The notes: generated by a model from the sequence alone, not told the origin. A stretch of DNA of 64,000 bases from CBDHHC01 sp965263345 (GCA_965263345.1 CBDHHC010000004.1:186001-250000); one strand, 5' to 3'; counted from the first letter of the stretch, positions 8,790 through 18,856 are shown. Numbers and translations: made by a program.

Positions 8790-9623
8790 CTATTTTGCTT
8801 CTCGTTGGGACAGGACCAAAGCTATCCCACAAAGCGTTAATAATGATGCAAATACTAATCTCATTGTTATTGGTTCTGCAATGAAGATCACTCCACCTAT
8901 TGCAGCTATTATTGGAACACTTAATTGTACTGTTGCAGCCTGTCCTGCCCTTAAATAAGGCAGGGCTGAATACCAAATGACATAACCTAGGGCAGATGCC
9001 AATGCCCCAGATGCCAGTGCCAATAGAATTCCTGCAAGTTTTATGTCACTAGATGGCCAAGCATATAAATAGACAAGTATAACAAGTGGACAGCACAATA
9101 TAAAACTTTGTGCATTATCCAACAGAGGATCTTTGGTTCCTCTTCCTAGCGCTGAGAAGCCCCCCCAGGCTATTCCTGCTATTGTCATTAATATTGCGCT
9201 TCTTGGCTCAGGTGCTGTTGCCCCAGGAGCCACAAGATAAATTAAACCTCCCAGAGCCATAAATAAGCCTAACCATGCGAGATAAGAAAATTTTTCTTGT
9301 TCTATCAGAGCTATTGCAAACATGGTGATCTGTACAGAACCGAATAATATCAACGCACCGGTTCCAGTTTGAAGTGATATATAAGCATAAGAGAAACCAA
9401 CACCATATACAAATAATGCGAGTGCCATTTTGAAATTTGGTTTTTGAAAAGTCGGTCTCTTATTCCTTATGAATATTATCAACCAAAGCATAATCGCTGC
9501 GGATATAACGCGTATACATAGAAAACTGGTCGCATCAATTAAAGACGTATCTAAAGCTAATCGCGTTAAAAGAGAGTTTGCAGCGAAGGCTATCATCGCG
9601 ATCGCTGTTAAAAAGATCCACAT
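8790..9623 (-). CDS. EamA/DMT superfamily transporter
   Basis: 277 aa, about ten hydrophobic helices, with the internal two-fold EamA repeat: the first half ends near GGLIYLVAP and the second contains AGIAWGGFSALGRG and ALGYVIWYSALPYLRAG. The length and the late WYSALPYL segment are typical of drug/metabolite transporters that export amino acids, nucleosides or metabolites. ATG at 9623 follows AGGAT. It is the second gene after the membrane protein at 9642, with an 18-nt gap, and so is probably in the same transcript. The substrate cannot be read from the sequence. Confidence 0.85.
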   Translation of the reverse strand: MWIFLTAIAMIAFAANSLLTRLALDTSLIDATSFLCIRVISAAIMLWLIIFIRNKRPTFQKPNFKMALALFVYGVGFSYAYISLQTGTGALILFGSVQITMFAIALIEQEKFSYLAWLGLFMALGGLIYLVAPGATAPEPRSAILMTIAGIAWGGFSALGRGTKDPLLDNAQSFILCCPLVILVYLYAWPSSDIKLAGILLALASGALASALGYVIWYSALPYLRAGQAATVQLSVPIIAAIGGVIFIAEPITMRLVFASLLTLCGIALVLSQREAK

Positions 9624-9641
9624 TAATGATCCTGGTTCTAG

Positions 9642-10205
9642 TTAAGAGTATATTAGTTCGGGAATGTATGATGACAAACCGCTTATGTCTATTGTTTTAA
9701 ACAGGTAATGCTCTGATAATCTGAAGAATACCAAACAAATAATGACAATTACCGTTCTCTTTAAGGTTTCTGCGGCTCTTTCTTGTGTCACCAGCCCCAT
9801 TAAAATGATTAGGAGTATTGCTAAAATAATTGCAATGAACATTGTTTCAATCGGTGTTGCTAATCCTAAGATAACTAAGCTAACAGATGCTAGTAATATC
9901 AATATTGTTGGGATGAGCCAAAACGATTCTAGTGGTTTATGAATCCAAAGAATATTTAATAACAATATTAACATCATGATATAAATCAAATCATATGATG
10001 TGACCTCATAGACAGTGATATATGCGAGGATATGCCCAAAACTTTCTAGCGGAAAGTCTACTAACACAAATAACTTCATAAAAATCGTGGCACAAATGCA
10101 TAAGAAGCCTAGTAATATTCCTACCTTTGGGAAAGAAAATATGATGATAAAGGTTAGTATGGAATATGTTATAATAAATAAACTCATGATATCAAAATTA
10201 AACAT
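9642..10205 (-). CDS. Hypothetical polytopic membrane protein
   Basis: 187 aa from the ATG at 10205, chosen because the first membrane helix begins right after it; the frame is open back to 10286 without a better ribosome site. About six hydrophobic segments rich in Ile and Leu, short loops, and a C-terminus ending SSYIPELIYS. No recognisable family motif. It sits directly upstream of the DMT transporter on the same strand. It might be an accessory membrane protein, but nothing in the sequence says what it does. Confidence 0.55.
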   Translation of the reverse strand: MFNFDIMSLFIITYSILTFIIIFSFPKVGILLGFLCICATIFMKLFVLVDFPLESFGHILAYITVYEVTSYDLIYIMMLILLLNILWIHKPLESFWLIPTILILLASVSLVILGLATPIETMFIAIILAILLIILMGLVTQERAAETLKRTVIVIICLVFFRLSEHYLFKTIDISGLSSYIPELIYS

Positions 10206-10419
10206 AATGCAGTTCCACTTAGGAAGATAGACTGTTGTTCTTGAAAAAAATCTCACAAACATCGTTTTATAGATGAGATTATACAAAGTAATTTGACAAT
10301 AATATATGTACTTGGAGCATAAACTTCATAGAAGATAATTTGTTTCTTATTTACATATTTGCTAAGATCATTTTATAATCTAAATTATTATTTCTAAAGT
10401 CATTTATAGGATTTATATT

Positions 10420-11763
10420 TTGCGTGTATGTCTTATTATCATCTTGTTTTTCTGTCAGTTGCACTCAAGCTCCGATGTACTGGCGTTAAATGTTCAGAAA
10501 AATAAGATCACCAATGGATCAAGTCTCTTAAATAAAGTTGCCATTATTGGGAAAGATAACCGCACATTTGTTCCACAAAAATATAAGCATATTGCAAGCG
10601 GTATTGGCCTTCTTGTTGAGTATAATGGGAGTAAAGGTAACAGCTGCACTGCTTTTTGTGTGGCCCCCAATATTATTGCAACAAATGCTCATTGTGTCGT
10701 CAGACATCCTGTAACGCGACGCAAGCCTGATTTAAGTAAAATGTTTTTTATCTTACCCAAAGTTACAACCATAGAAGCGATTTCTAGCGTTGGTTCTCAG
10801 AAACAAAATCGTAAATTTCCTTTATCAAACCCTTTTTATAAGCATAGGCAAAGTGGTTTAAAAATTGTTGATCCAAAACAACCGTCCTTATCTGTTTTCT
10901 CAGGAAATTATTCTGTTCGTAATAATTTTAAAAACCAATCGCAAGACTGGGGTATTGCCAAGTTAGCATCACCTGTTTGTAAGCAACGGATGCTTTCTTT
11001 TGAAACAGCAAATATTTCAAGGCTGCAACATACCTCCAGGCATAATGGGATTTTTATGATCGGTTTTCATGGTGATCGCAGCTTAAAGGAGAGGCGCATC
11101 TCGCATAAGTGTATTATTCATTCTCGAAATAATCGTAGATATTTTCCATATGAGTATAGCAGGGCCATTCATCGTACTGGTGTTTTAATTCCGCATACAT
11201 GTGATAGTTTTAAAGGCTCTTCTGGTTCACCAATTTTAATGGATACAGAAAGAGGAGCTAAAGTTGTGGGCATTAATCTAGGGTCTTTTCGTAGGGTTCG
11301 CTATACTCAAAAGCAGAACCTAAGGACAGGCCAAAGAATTGGACCACGCAAAATTCAATCTGTCAGTGAGATTAATATGGCGGTCTTGCCCCGTGAGATT
11401 ATTATTAGAATTAATCGATTTCAAGATGAGACAATACTTTCAAGTCTGGACGAATTTAGTGAAGTCCAAACACTTTTGAAGAAGCTTAGATTATATAATG
11501 GTGTTATAGATGGTCTCATGGGGCCTAGAACACGTGCTGCAATCGAACGTTTTGAAGCAGCTATAAACCTACCTGAATTGGGTTTACCAACTCAGCAGTT
11601 ACTGGTCAAATTACGTGCTTCAATACATGATGAGCATATTCATAAACTGATCGCGATCAGTTCAAAAAAAAATAGAGATTCCATAGAAACAAGACTCTAT
11701 TCTAGTACACCACGCAAGGATAAGAGTAAAGGTGGTGGCTGGCTGGATGAATTTCGAAGATGA
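10420..11763 (+). CDS. Secreted trypsin-like serine protease with peptidoglycan-binding domain
   Basis: 447 aa. The frame opens with TTG at 10420, about 9 nt after AGGA. Residues 1-23 form a signal peptide. The chymotrypsin-fold triad is visible: His91 in TNAHC, Asp176 in SQDWGIAKL and Ser268 in KGSSGSP. Asp before the catalytic Ser is replaced by Ser, as in several bacterial V8-like proteases. Cys76/Cys80 and a late Cys suggest disulfides. Residues about 345-395 form a PG_binding_1 domain (VQTLLKKLRLYNGVIDG, GPRTRAAIERFE), which would tether it to the cell wall. The C-terminus is basic and Ser-rich. Monocistronic. The likely role is periplasmic or surface proteolysis; the target is unknown. 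Confidence 0.85.
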   Translation: MRVCLIIILFFCQLHSSSDVLALNVQKNKITNGSSLLNKVAIIGKDNRTFVPQKYKHIASGIGLLVEYNGSKGNSCTAFCVAPNIIATNAHCVVRHPVTRRKPDLSKMFFILPKVTTIEAISSVGSQKQNRKFPLSNPFYKHRQSGLKIVDPKQPSLSVFSGNYSVRNNFKNQSQDWGIAKLASPVCKQRMLSFETANISRLQHTSRHNGIFMIGFHGDRSLKERRISHKCIIHSRNNRRYFPYEYSRAIHRTGVLIPHTCDSFKGSSGSPILMDTERGAKVVGINLGSFRRVRYTQKQNLRTGQRIGPRKIQSVSEINMAVLPREIIIRINRFQDETILSSLDEFSEVQTLLKKLRLYNGVIDGLMGPRTRAAIERFEAAINLPELGLPTQQLLVKLRASIHDEHIHKLIAISSKKNRDSIETRLYSSTPRKDKSKGGGWLDEFRR

Positions 11764-11874
11764 CTATAAAAACACTTAGGAATTTAAATTTCTTTTTTTC
11801 GTATAATTCTTTTCCTAATTCAGCGTATTTTATTTCCCGCTCTAGTAAAGGCTTTTGAATATTTTGTGTTTTGT

Positions 11875-11887
11875 GGGGGGGGGGGGG
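11875..11887 (+). repeat. Poly-G homopolymer, 13 G
   Basis: Thirteen consecutive G in an otherwise very AT-rich 295-bp spacer between the protease and the interrupted chemoreceptor gene. The tract lies 172 nt before the chemoreceptor ATG and inside a weak 81-aa minus-strand frame (11947-11702), where it would encode a proline run. Long G tracts are prone to slipped-strand length change and to sequencing error. Function is not established. Confidence 0.8.
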
Positions 11888-12058
11888 TAAAAATATATAG
11901 TGCCAATATTGCTGAGCTTTTCCTGAATAAAATTTCAACAGAAGCACCTTAATCTTTATGATGTTTTAAAGTTTACATAATATGTTTTAACGGGATGCTT
12001 TCAATAAGGCTGTAATTTATCTACCTCCTACTAAAGATACTTCTCTGGGAAACAATCA

Positions 12059-14062
12059 ATGTGGCAGAATATTAAACTCACAACAAAGCTGTATATAGGT
12101 TTTGCGGCTGTACTTTCATTATTAGGAATCTTGGCCACAGTGTCAGTATCGGGTATTGGTACTGTTAAGGAAATTTTTACAGAATACCGTCAGACCGCTT
12201 GAGTATCTCTTGCTTTAGGAAGTTTTAAAGATCGATTAATGGAAGCTCGGCTGAGTGCCTTAAAACACCGGGGTAATGATTCTGATCAAAACAAAAACGC
12301 AGTAGATGAAAAAATTAAGCAAATGGTCGCGGAAATTATTGCTTTTGGTAAAATTACTCAAGTTGACAAAATGAAAGAAGACCTTGAGGGTTACAAGCAA
12401 AAGTTAGCTGAATATGAAAAAGCGTTTCATCAAACTGTTAAGTTACAAAAAAAGCGTCACAACCATGTTGCTATACTGTCAGAGACAGGGCCAAAAACAC
12501 GAAAGCAAATTAGTAAACTGGTCGAAAGTGCCTATCGTGATGGCGATGTTGAAGCCGCTTATCTTGGCGGACTCGTTAACGAGTCATTAATGCTAGGACG
12601 TTTCTTTGCAGAGCGTTTTTTGTTGAAGAATGCGGAAGAATCCTACAAGCGAGCATCTAAGGAACTAGATGTAACTCAGTCTCGGATTGATACTCTTTTA
12701 AAATCCTTAGAAAACCCTAATCATCGAGAGACAGCACGGAAGGCAAAAGCAAACGTCAACAAATATTCTGCCACCTTGGCTAAAATTAAGAAGACTATTC
12801 TTGAGAGAAATGGTTTCCGAGGTAAAATGGATAAAATTGGTCCTGAACTTATGTCGTCTTATGGTACATTGCTTCAATCACAAGTTACTCGACAAAATAC
12901 TCTGGGACCTGAAGCACAACAGAGTATTGAACAGACGTCATCCACGGTTTTAACTTTGAGCCTAATTTGTGGCATTATCAGTCTGATCGCTGCCTTCGTT
13001 CTTGGCCGTACCATCTCTTCAGGTATTTCTTCAGTCACGTCAGAGATGTCTTTATTGGCAAATGGGAATAAGGATATTAAAATCTCCGGGATAAACCGAG
13101 GGGATGAACTTGGCGAAATGTCTCGTGCCATGGACGTATTTAAGAAAAATGCACTTGAAGTAGATCGTTTGCAGCAAGAACAAAAAGAAGCTGAAAAAAT
13201 TGCAGAACAACAACGTAGTGAAGCCATGCAAAAACTCGCGAACGATTTTGAACAAAATGTTGGCATCATTGTAGATGATGTATTGAAAGCCGTTTCTCAA
13301 TTGAAAACCAACTCTGAAAGTATGTCTAAAATAGCCGACAGCACAAGCCAGGAGGTTATATCTGTGTCATCAGCTGCTCAGCAAGCAACAGCAAATGTAG
13401 AGACTGTTGCTGCCGCTACGGAACAGCTTTCAGCTTCAATTAGAGAAGTTTCTCAACAAATTTCTAATGCCTCCACCCTTTCGAATTCGACAGCTGAAGA
13501 AGCTCAACAAACAAGTGAGTCGGTTCAACAACTCAACAGTGTTGTTTCGGATATTGCAGCTATTACTGATCTTATTCAAGATATTGCAGAACAAACCAAC
13601 CTTCTTGCACTAAACGCTACTATAGAAGCAGCGAGAGCTGGGGACTCTGGAAAAGGTTTTGCCGTGGTAGCCTCTGAGGTCAAACAACTTGCTGAACAAA
13701 CATCTAAAGCAACTGATGAGATCAGGCGACAAATTGAAGGCATACAATCAGCTGCAAGCCTGTCTGTTTCCGCAGTTGAACGTATTACATCAATGGTTCA
13801 GGAAATTAGTGCTAATACACAGTCTATTGCCGCTGCAGCAGAGCAACAAGGGCAATCCACGAGGGAAATTTCTCGTAATGTTACAGAGGCTGCCCAAGGT
13901 ACTCAACAGGTGAATAATAGTATTTCTTTTGTTAAGGATGGCGCGCAGGAAACCGGTAGCACAAGTTCTGATGTGGAAGGAGCAGCTAACCACCTTTCAA
14001 ATCAAGCTTTGCAATTACGTGATAGGATGACGGAGTTCTTAGACAAGGTCCGCGCTGCCTAA
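12059..14062 (+). pseudogene. Methyl-accepting chemotaxis protein interrupted by an in-frame TGA
   Basis: Reading from the ATG at 12059 gives a normal chemoreceptor N-terminus (MWQNIKLTTKLYIGFAAVLS, first membrane helix) up to codon 47. A TGA follows at 12200-12202, and the same frame continues without shift as VSLALGSFKDRLMEARL to the stop at 14060. Downstream are a helical-bundle ligand domain, a second membrane helix (about residues 310-330 of the full frame), a HAMP domain and the MA signalling domain with the hairpin tip EQTNLLALNATIEAARAG. An Arg is usual at this point in relatives (YRxxAR), so CGA to TGA is the simplest cause. Reinitiation at ATG 12239 would give 607 aa lacking the first membrane helix and probably misoriented. 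A sequencing error cannot be excluded. Confidence 0.75.
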
Positions 14063-14199
14063 GAACAAAGATTTTAATGGCTATATAACTGAACAAGGGT
14101 TGTCTAAAATTAAGCACCTCACAGCACTTGCACGACCAATACATCTTATGATCACCCTTTATATAGTCATTTATCTTACAAAATTCCCTATATCCCTCC

Positions 14200-14985
14200 T
14201 TACACCCTCATATCTTTCTGCATAAATTTTGTCTGTTTCAATACAAATTTCTTAGGAGACAGAGGAACTAATTTAAGCAATATATTTTGGAAGAATGATA
14301 CGCCTGAGATGACATTCAGTTTACCAGCAAGCATCGCACCATACCCATCTTCGGCCACTTGTCGTGCTGATGCTGCCTTGTTGAACAGGCGGGATTGTTT
14401 CATATTGGCTGTTTGCGCGAATTCAGTTTCTGTTGCACCTGGTAAAAGGGCTGTTACTGTTATATTTGTGCCCTCAAGTTCTTCGGCTATTGCATTGCTG
14501 AAAGATGTGACATAGGCTTTAGTGGCGAAGTAAACAGCTTGTAAGGGACCTGGTAGCAAACTTGCTGTTGATGACACATTTAGTATTTTTCCACTGCCCC
14601 GTTTTATGAACTCAGCAAGAAAAAGATGCGTTAGAGCCGTTAGAGCAATTATATTCAGCTGGATCATGGATAATTCAGTTTTTAATTCTCTTTCATGAAA
14701 CTTTCCGCGTCCACCAAACCCTGCATTGTTAATGAGATAGTTTACTTCAATATTTTTTTCTTTGGTCAAATCGAAGATTTCTTGGGGTGCTGTTGAGAGG
14801 GTTAAATCTTTTACAATCACCAAAACATGAATTTTAAATTTGTTTTCAAGATCACTTTTTATGGCGAGTAATTGTCCTTCACGCCTTGCTATGAGAACAA
14901 GGTCACCTCCCTGTTCTGCATGAATGTATGCGAGTTCTTTACCTATCCCACTTGAGGCGCCAGTGATTAATGCAACATTTTTCAT
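14200..14985 (-). CDS. Short-chain dehydrogenase/reductase
   Basis: 261 aa. Classical SDR signatures: TGASSGIG at residues 8-15 for NAD(P) binding, NNAGFGG near 90, an SSTAS segment carrying the catalytic Ser near 140, and YFATK (Tyr/Lys pair, near 152-156). The long C-terminal extension ending in a basic KFMQKDMRV, plus the LLPGATETEF motif, place it among classical SDRs of the YqjQ/DltE type. The substrate is unknown. It is a single gene, facing the chemoreceptor gene at 15368 across a 380-bp divergent spacer. Confidence 0.85.
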   Translation of the reverse strand: MKNVALITGASSGIGKELAYIHAEQGGDLVLIARREGQLLAIKSDLENKFKIHVLVIVKDLTLSTAPQEIFDLTKEKNIEVNYLINNAGFGGRGKFHERELKTELSMIQLNIIALTALTHLFLAEFIKRGSGKILNVSSTASLLPGPLQAVYFATKAYVTSFSNAIAEELEGTNITVTALLPGATETEFAQTANMKQSRLFNKAASARQVAEDGYGAMLAGKLNVISGVSFFQNILLKLVPLSPKKFVLKQTKFMQKDMRV

Positions 14986-15367
14986 TTTTTTCTTTCTTTT
15001 GGTAAAATTAAATTATCTCGGGCAACTCAGACTATCGACAATTTCATAAGTTATTAAATGATTACAATAATCTCTACGTCATGTCACTCTATGCGAGGAG
15101 GGTTTGGAAGTGCTCTTGATCAGCCCTTATTTTGCAAAAATTAATTAACTCCAAATAATTCATTGTTTCAAAAAATATAACATAAATTCAGATACTATTA
15201 ATATAGATTTGATAATTAAATATAACCACCATGGGTTATACATTTGGAGTGAATGTTAGGGAGATAGATATACTTATCTATATTAAATTATACATCATTC
15301 CAAACGTTAAAACATGAATATGTTCATATTTCTGCTACTTAACTGATACTTCTTTAAAGGGTTTATA
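14986..15367. other. Intergenic spacer, 382 bp, no gene seen
   Basis: AT-rich divergent spacer. It contains a small inverted repeat ATAGATA/TATCTAT around 15264-15282. No sigma-54 type GG-N10-GC element and no credible reading frame with a ribosome site were found. Confidence 0.45.
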
Positions 15368-18199
15368 ATGGTCAGAATATTACAATTTTTTAAAAACAAT
15401 TCGGTTCATCGAGCTCTTGATCATATAACAACTAATATTTTAATCGCAGATGAAAATGGTCTCATTGTATATTTGAATAATTCAGTAAGAGATCTACTTG
15501 AACGTTTGCAAGGCGATGTTGAGAAACATATTCCCAATTTTAACGCCGCTTCTATTATTGGTCAGAATATCAATCAACTTCAAGAGATCTCACCTAACCA
15601 GCAGAACAGAATAGACTTAACTAAAATTGATTCATCCTACAATTGGACGATCCAGATAGGAGGCGACTCTTTCAGCCTGATTGCAAACCCTTTATTGGGC
15701 AATAATGGAGAACAAACAGGTGTTGTCGTTGAATGGTTAGAGGGAATGACCAAGGCGGAGAAAGAAGCCATTGGTAAATCACAAGCGGTGATTGAGTTTT
15801 ATATGGATGGTACAATCATCACTGCAAATGAAAATTTCTTATCAGTCATGGGATACCAACTTGATGAGATTGCTGGAGAGCATCATAGTATGTTTGCTGA
15901 ACCAGATTATAAAAATAGTGCTGAATATCGAGAGTTTTGGGCTTCATTGAACCGTGGAGAATACCAGCGAGCTGAGTATAAGCGCCTTGCAAAAGGCGGG
16001 AAAGAAGTTTGGATACAAGCCTCTTACAATCCTATACTTGATCATAACGGCAAACCTTTGAAAGTGGTCAAATATGCAACGGATATCACGCAGCAGAAAC
16101 AGCAAACTGCAGATTATCAGGGACAAATTGAAGCTATCGGGAAATCTCAAGCTGTCATCGAATTTCATATGGATGGCACAATCATAAAGGCGAATGAGAA
16201 TTTCTTATCAGCCATGGGATATCAGCTTGATGAGATCGTTGGACAGCATCATAGTATGTTTGCTGAACCAGACTATAAAAACAGTTATGAGTATAAAGAG
16301 TTTTGGGCTTCATTGAACCGTGGAGAATACCAGCAGGCTGAATATAAACGCCTTGCAAAAGGCAAGAAAGAAATTTGGATACAAGCTTCTTATAATCCAG
16401 TTTTTGATTTTAATGGCAAGCCATTCAAAGTGGTTAAATATGCAACAGATATTACACAACAAAAACTGCAAACTGCGGATTATCAAGGGCAAATAGAAGC
16501 TATCGGGAAATCTCAAGCTGTTATTGAATTCCATATGGATGGTACGATTGTTAGTGCCAATGAGAACTTTTTGTCTGCTATGGGATATCAGCTTGATGAG
16601 ATCGTTGGGCAACACCATGGGATGTTTGCAGAAACGAACTATAAAAATAGTAATGAATACAAAGAATTCTGGGCTTCTTTGAACCGTGGAGAATTTCAAC
16701 AAGGCGAATATAAACGCCTGGCAAAAGGTGGACGAGAAATCTGGATTCAAGCTTCTTATAATCCTATCTTAGACCTTAATGGTAACCCTTTGAAAGTGGT
16801 CAAATATGCGACGGATATCACACAGCAGAAATTGCAAACTGCGGATTATCAAGGGCAAATAGAAGCAATAGGAAAGTCACAAGCGGTGATCGAATTTCAC
16901 ATGGATGGTACGATCGTTACAGCAAATGAGAACTTCTTATCTGCTATGGGATATAGCCTAGATGAGATTAAAGGTAAACATCATAGTATGTTTGCGGAAC
17001 CAGACTATAAAAACAGTCAAGAATATAAAGAGTTTTGGGCTTCATTGAACCGTGGAGAATTTCAACAAGGTGAATATAAACGCCTTGCGAGAGGTGGGAA
17101 AGAAATTTGGATACAAGCTTCCTACAATCCAATCCTTGATCTTAATGGCATCCCATTGAAAGTGGTTAAATATGCAACAGACATTACACAAATGGTTTTG
17201 ACACGCAGTGAAAATGAAAAAGGTATTGATGAAGCTGTTGGTGTTTTAACATCCATTGCAAAAGGTGACCTCAGTAAAAGAATGATGTATGACTATTTGG
17301 GAGCTTTTGCCCAAATTAAAGAAGCTGTGAACGAAACAATTCAACGCCTTACTGCTATAACAAGTCAAATTCAAACTGCCGCTACAGATGTCACATCTGC
17401 CTCTCATGAAATTGCCACGGGAAGTGAAGATCTATCACAACGCACAGAGTCGCAAGCTTCCGCTTTGCAAGAAACGGCTGCGTCTATGGAAGAGATTTCA
17501 GCAACTGTTCAAAACAATACAGATAGCGCTCTGCGTGCTAATGAATTGGCTATCAATGCTCAAGAAAACGCCTCGAAAGGTAGCGAAGTTGTTAATAATG
17601 CAGTTGAAGCTATGTCTAAAATTGAGAATTCATCGTCAAAAATTTCAGATATTACCAATATTATTGATGAAATAGCCTTCCAGATTAATTTGCTGGCACT
17701 TAACGCTGCTGTGGAAGCTGCGCGCGCTGGTGAAGCAGGTAAGGGATTTGAGGTTGTTGCAGCTGAAGTCCGTAAGCTGGCGCAACGTTCGGCCAATGCC
17801 GCAAAAGATATTGCACAGCTTATTGACGAAAGTGGCCAACAAGTTCAGCAAGGATCACAACTGGTTCAAGAAACCGGAAAGTCTCTAGAAAATATACTAA
17901 GCTCTATTACCCGTCTGACTGACATCGCTAGTGAAATTGCGGCTGCTACAAAAGAACAATCAGCAGGGATTGCACAAATTAATAATTCAGTATCGGATAT
18001 GGATAGTATGACTCAGCAAAACTCAGCTTTGGTTGAAGAAAACTCAGCGGCTTGTCAATCATTGCAAAATCTCTCGAAAGAGATGGTGAGCCTTATCGGT
18101 TTTTTTCAAATAAACAATGAGCAATCTAATCAGGAAAATACTAATTATACGTCGTTTGAAAAACCTGAACCTCACTTTCAACAATTAAAATCAGCTTGA
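15368..18199 (+). CDS. Soluble multi-PAS methyl-accepting chemotaxis protein
   Basis: 943 aa with no membrane helix, so a cytoplasmic receptor. ATG at 15368 follows AAAGGG. Order: a degenerate N-terminal PAS-like region (about 15-120), four tandem PAS/PAC modules of 122 aa each (from residue 133), a HAMP-like segment (about 620-670, EAVGVLTSIAKGDLSKRM), then the MA signalling domain with the tip EIAFQINLLALNAAVEAARAG. Each PAS copy has EAIGKSQAVIEF, ANENFLSAMGY, the FWASLNRGE block and KVVKYATDIT, as in Aer-like and BdlA-like receptors that sense redox or oxygen through a bound cofactor. The C-terminus lacks a CheR/CheB-tethering pentapeptide. Monocistronic. It probably relays intracellular energy or redox state to the flagellar motor. 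Confidence 0.9.
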   Translation: MVRILQFFKNNSVHRALDHITTNILIADENGLIVYLNNSVRDLLERLQGDVEKHIPNFNAASIIGQNINQLQEISPNQQNRIDLTKIDSSYNWTIQIGGDSFSLIANPLLGNNGEQTGVVVEWLEGMTKAEKEAIGKSQAVIEFYMDGTIITANENFLSVMGYQLDEIAGEHHSMFAEPDYKNSAEYREFWASLNRGEYQRAEYKRLAKGGKEVWIQASYNPILDHNGKPLKVVKYATDITQQKQQTADYQGQIEAIGKSQAVIEFHMDGTIIKANENFLSAMGYQLDEIVGQHHSMFAEPDYKNSYEYKEFWASLNRGEYQQAEYKRLAKGKKEIWIQASYNPVFDFNGKPFKVVKYATDITQQKLQTADYQGQIEAIGKSQAVIEFHMDGTIVSANENFLSAMGYQLDEIVGQHHGMFAETNYKNSNEYKEFWASLNRGEFQQGEYKRLAKGGREIWIQASYNPILDLNGNPLKVVKYATDITQQKLQTADYQGQIEAIGKSQAVIEFHMDGTIVTANENFLSAMGYSLDEIKGKHHSMFAEPDYKNSQEYKEFWASLNRGEFQQGEYKRLARGGKEIWIQASYNPILDLNGIPLKVVKYATDITQMVLTRSENEKGIDEAVGVLTSIAKGDLSKRMMYDYLGAFAQIKEAVNETIQRLTAITSQIQTAATDVTSASHEIATGSEDLSQRTESQASALQETAASMEEISATVQNNTDSALRANELAINAQENASKGSEVVNNAVEAMSKIENSSSKISDITNIIDEIAFQINLLALNAAVEAARAGEAGKGFEVVAAEVRKLAQRSANAAKDIAQLIDESGQQVQQGSQLVQETGKSLENILSSITRLTDIASEIAAATKEQSAGIAQINNSVSDMDSMTQQNSALVEENSAACQSLQNLSKEMVSLIGFFQINNEQSNQENTNYTSFEKPEPHFQQLKSA
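15764..17190 (+). repeat. Four tandem 366-bp PAS-encoding repeats
   Basis: Unit boundaries at 15764, 16130, 16496 and 16862 are exactly 366 bp apart (122 codons). The copies are highly similar at DNA and protein level (for example GAGTTTTGGGCTTCATTGAA in most copies), and the fourth diverges after YATDITQ. The multiple of three keeps the frame intact whatever the copy number. Confidence 0.9.
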
Positions 18200-18229
18200 T
18201 TGAAATTATGTCTAAGGAGGGAAGTTCAC

Positions 18230-18856
18230 CTAACTTTCCTCTAATAATACCTTCTCGGCTCCCAATAAGTCCTCGCCTCGATTTATATTATAAAATGGAT
18301 CATAGTCAGCTATTTCCCAATTCACATACATAATCTTTCTTGTCTCTGTCCATCGATCAATTTTTCTTACTCCCTCATCAACAACGGCTTTTCTCAAGGG
18401 TTCTAATAATCTTGTAGACCAAAGAGCAATAACGGGGTGGGTCCGTTTGTTAGAGGATACACTTACGATTTCTGAATCTGTTTCTCTCATTGCCGTCTCT
18501 AGTCTTTCAATAAGATCTTTAGGTATTAGAGGGGCATCGCCTGGTAGGCTAAGCATGTCGTCTATTGATGGACTTTGCTTTGACATCCAATCCAAGCCTG
18601 TGACAATACCAGCCAAAGGGCCAGCAAAGTCTGGGACGATATCTTTGATTAAGGGGAGATCGTATTGAGTAAAACGTTCGGGCTCTTGGTTAACGTTTAA
18701 TATTATTGGCCCAGATGTTTGCGGTGTGATGGTCTCAAGGATATGAGATAGTAAAGGTTTGCCTGCAAGCTCAATAAGTGGTTTGGTTTTTCCGTCCATT
18801 CGTCTTGCCAAACCGCCTGCTAATATACAAACACCGATATTATGCTTGTTCGTCAT
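18230..18856 (-). CDS. mobA: Molybdenum cofactor guanylyltransferase MobA
   Basis: 209 aa from the ATG at 18856, which puts the nucleotide-binding ILAGGLARRMDGKTKPL at the usual distance from the N-terminus; the frame is open further upstream inside fdhD. It transfers GMP from GTP to molybdopterin to form MGD for enzymes such as formate dehydrogenase. Motifs are LAGG-xxxRM-G-KpL and SLPGDAPLIP (metal-binding Asp). It overlaps the end of fdhD by 17 bp, implying translational coupling. It lies in the formate dehydrogenase island, with the partner mobB on the other side of fdhD. Confidence 0.9.
   Translation of the reverse strand: MTNKHNIGVCILAGGLARRMDGKTKPLIELAGKPLLSHILETITPQTSGPIILNVNQEPERFTQYDLPLIKDIVPDFAGPLAGIVTGLDWMSKQSPSIDDMLSLPGDAPLIPKDLIERLETAMRETDSEIVSVSSNKRTHPVIALWSTRLLEPLRKAVVDEGVRKIDRWTETRKIMYVNWEIADYDPFYNINRGEDLLGAEKVLLEES

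Noticed and set aside
11702..11947. Minus-strand 81-aa frame containing the poly-G tract
   Set aside because: It overlaps the 3' end of the protease gene and has no ribosome site or recognisable homology; kept only as context for the tract.
12200..12202. TGA read as a sense codon (alternative code or selenocysteine)
   Set aside because: Many genes in the window (for example the cupin, fliH, fliM) end in TGA, and there is no selenocysteine-type hairpin or Cys-position homology here. A nonsense mutation is simpler.
15764..17190. Repeat array taken as CRISPR or a mobile element
   Set aside because: Units are 366 bp, coding and contiguous without spacers; they are PAS domains.
18219..18239. Hairpin between the chemoreceptor and mobA as a terminator
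   Set aside because: GGGAAGTT/AACTTTCC contains a G-U pair, overlaps the mobA end and has no T-run on either strand.
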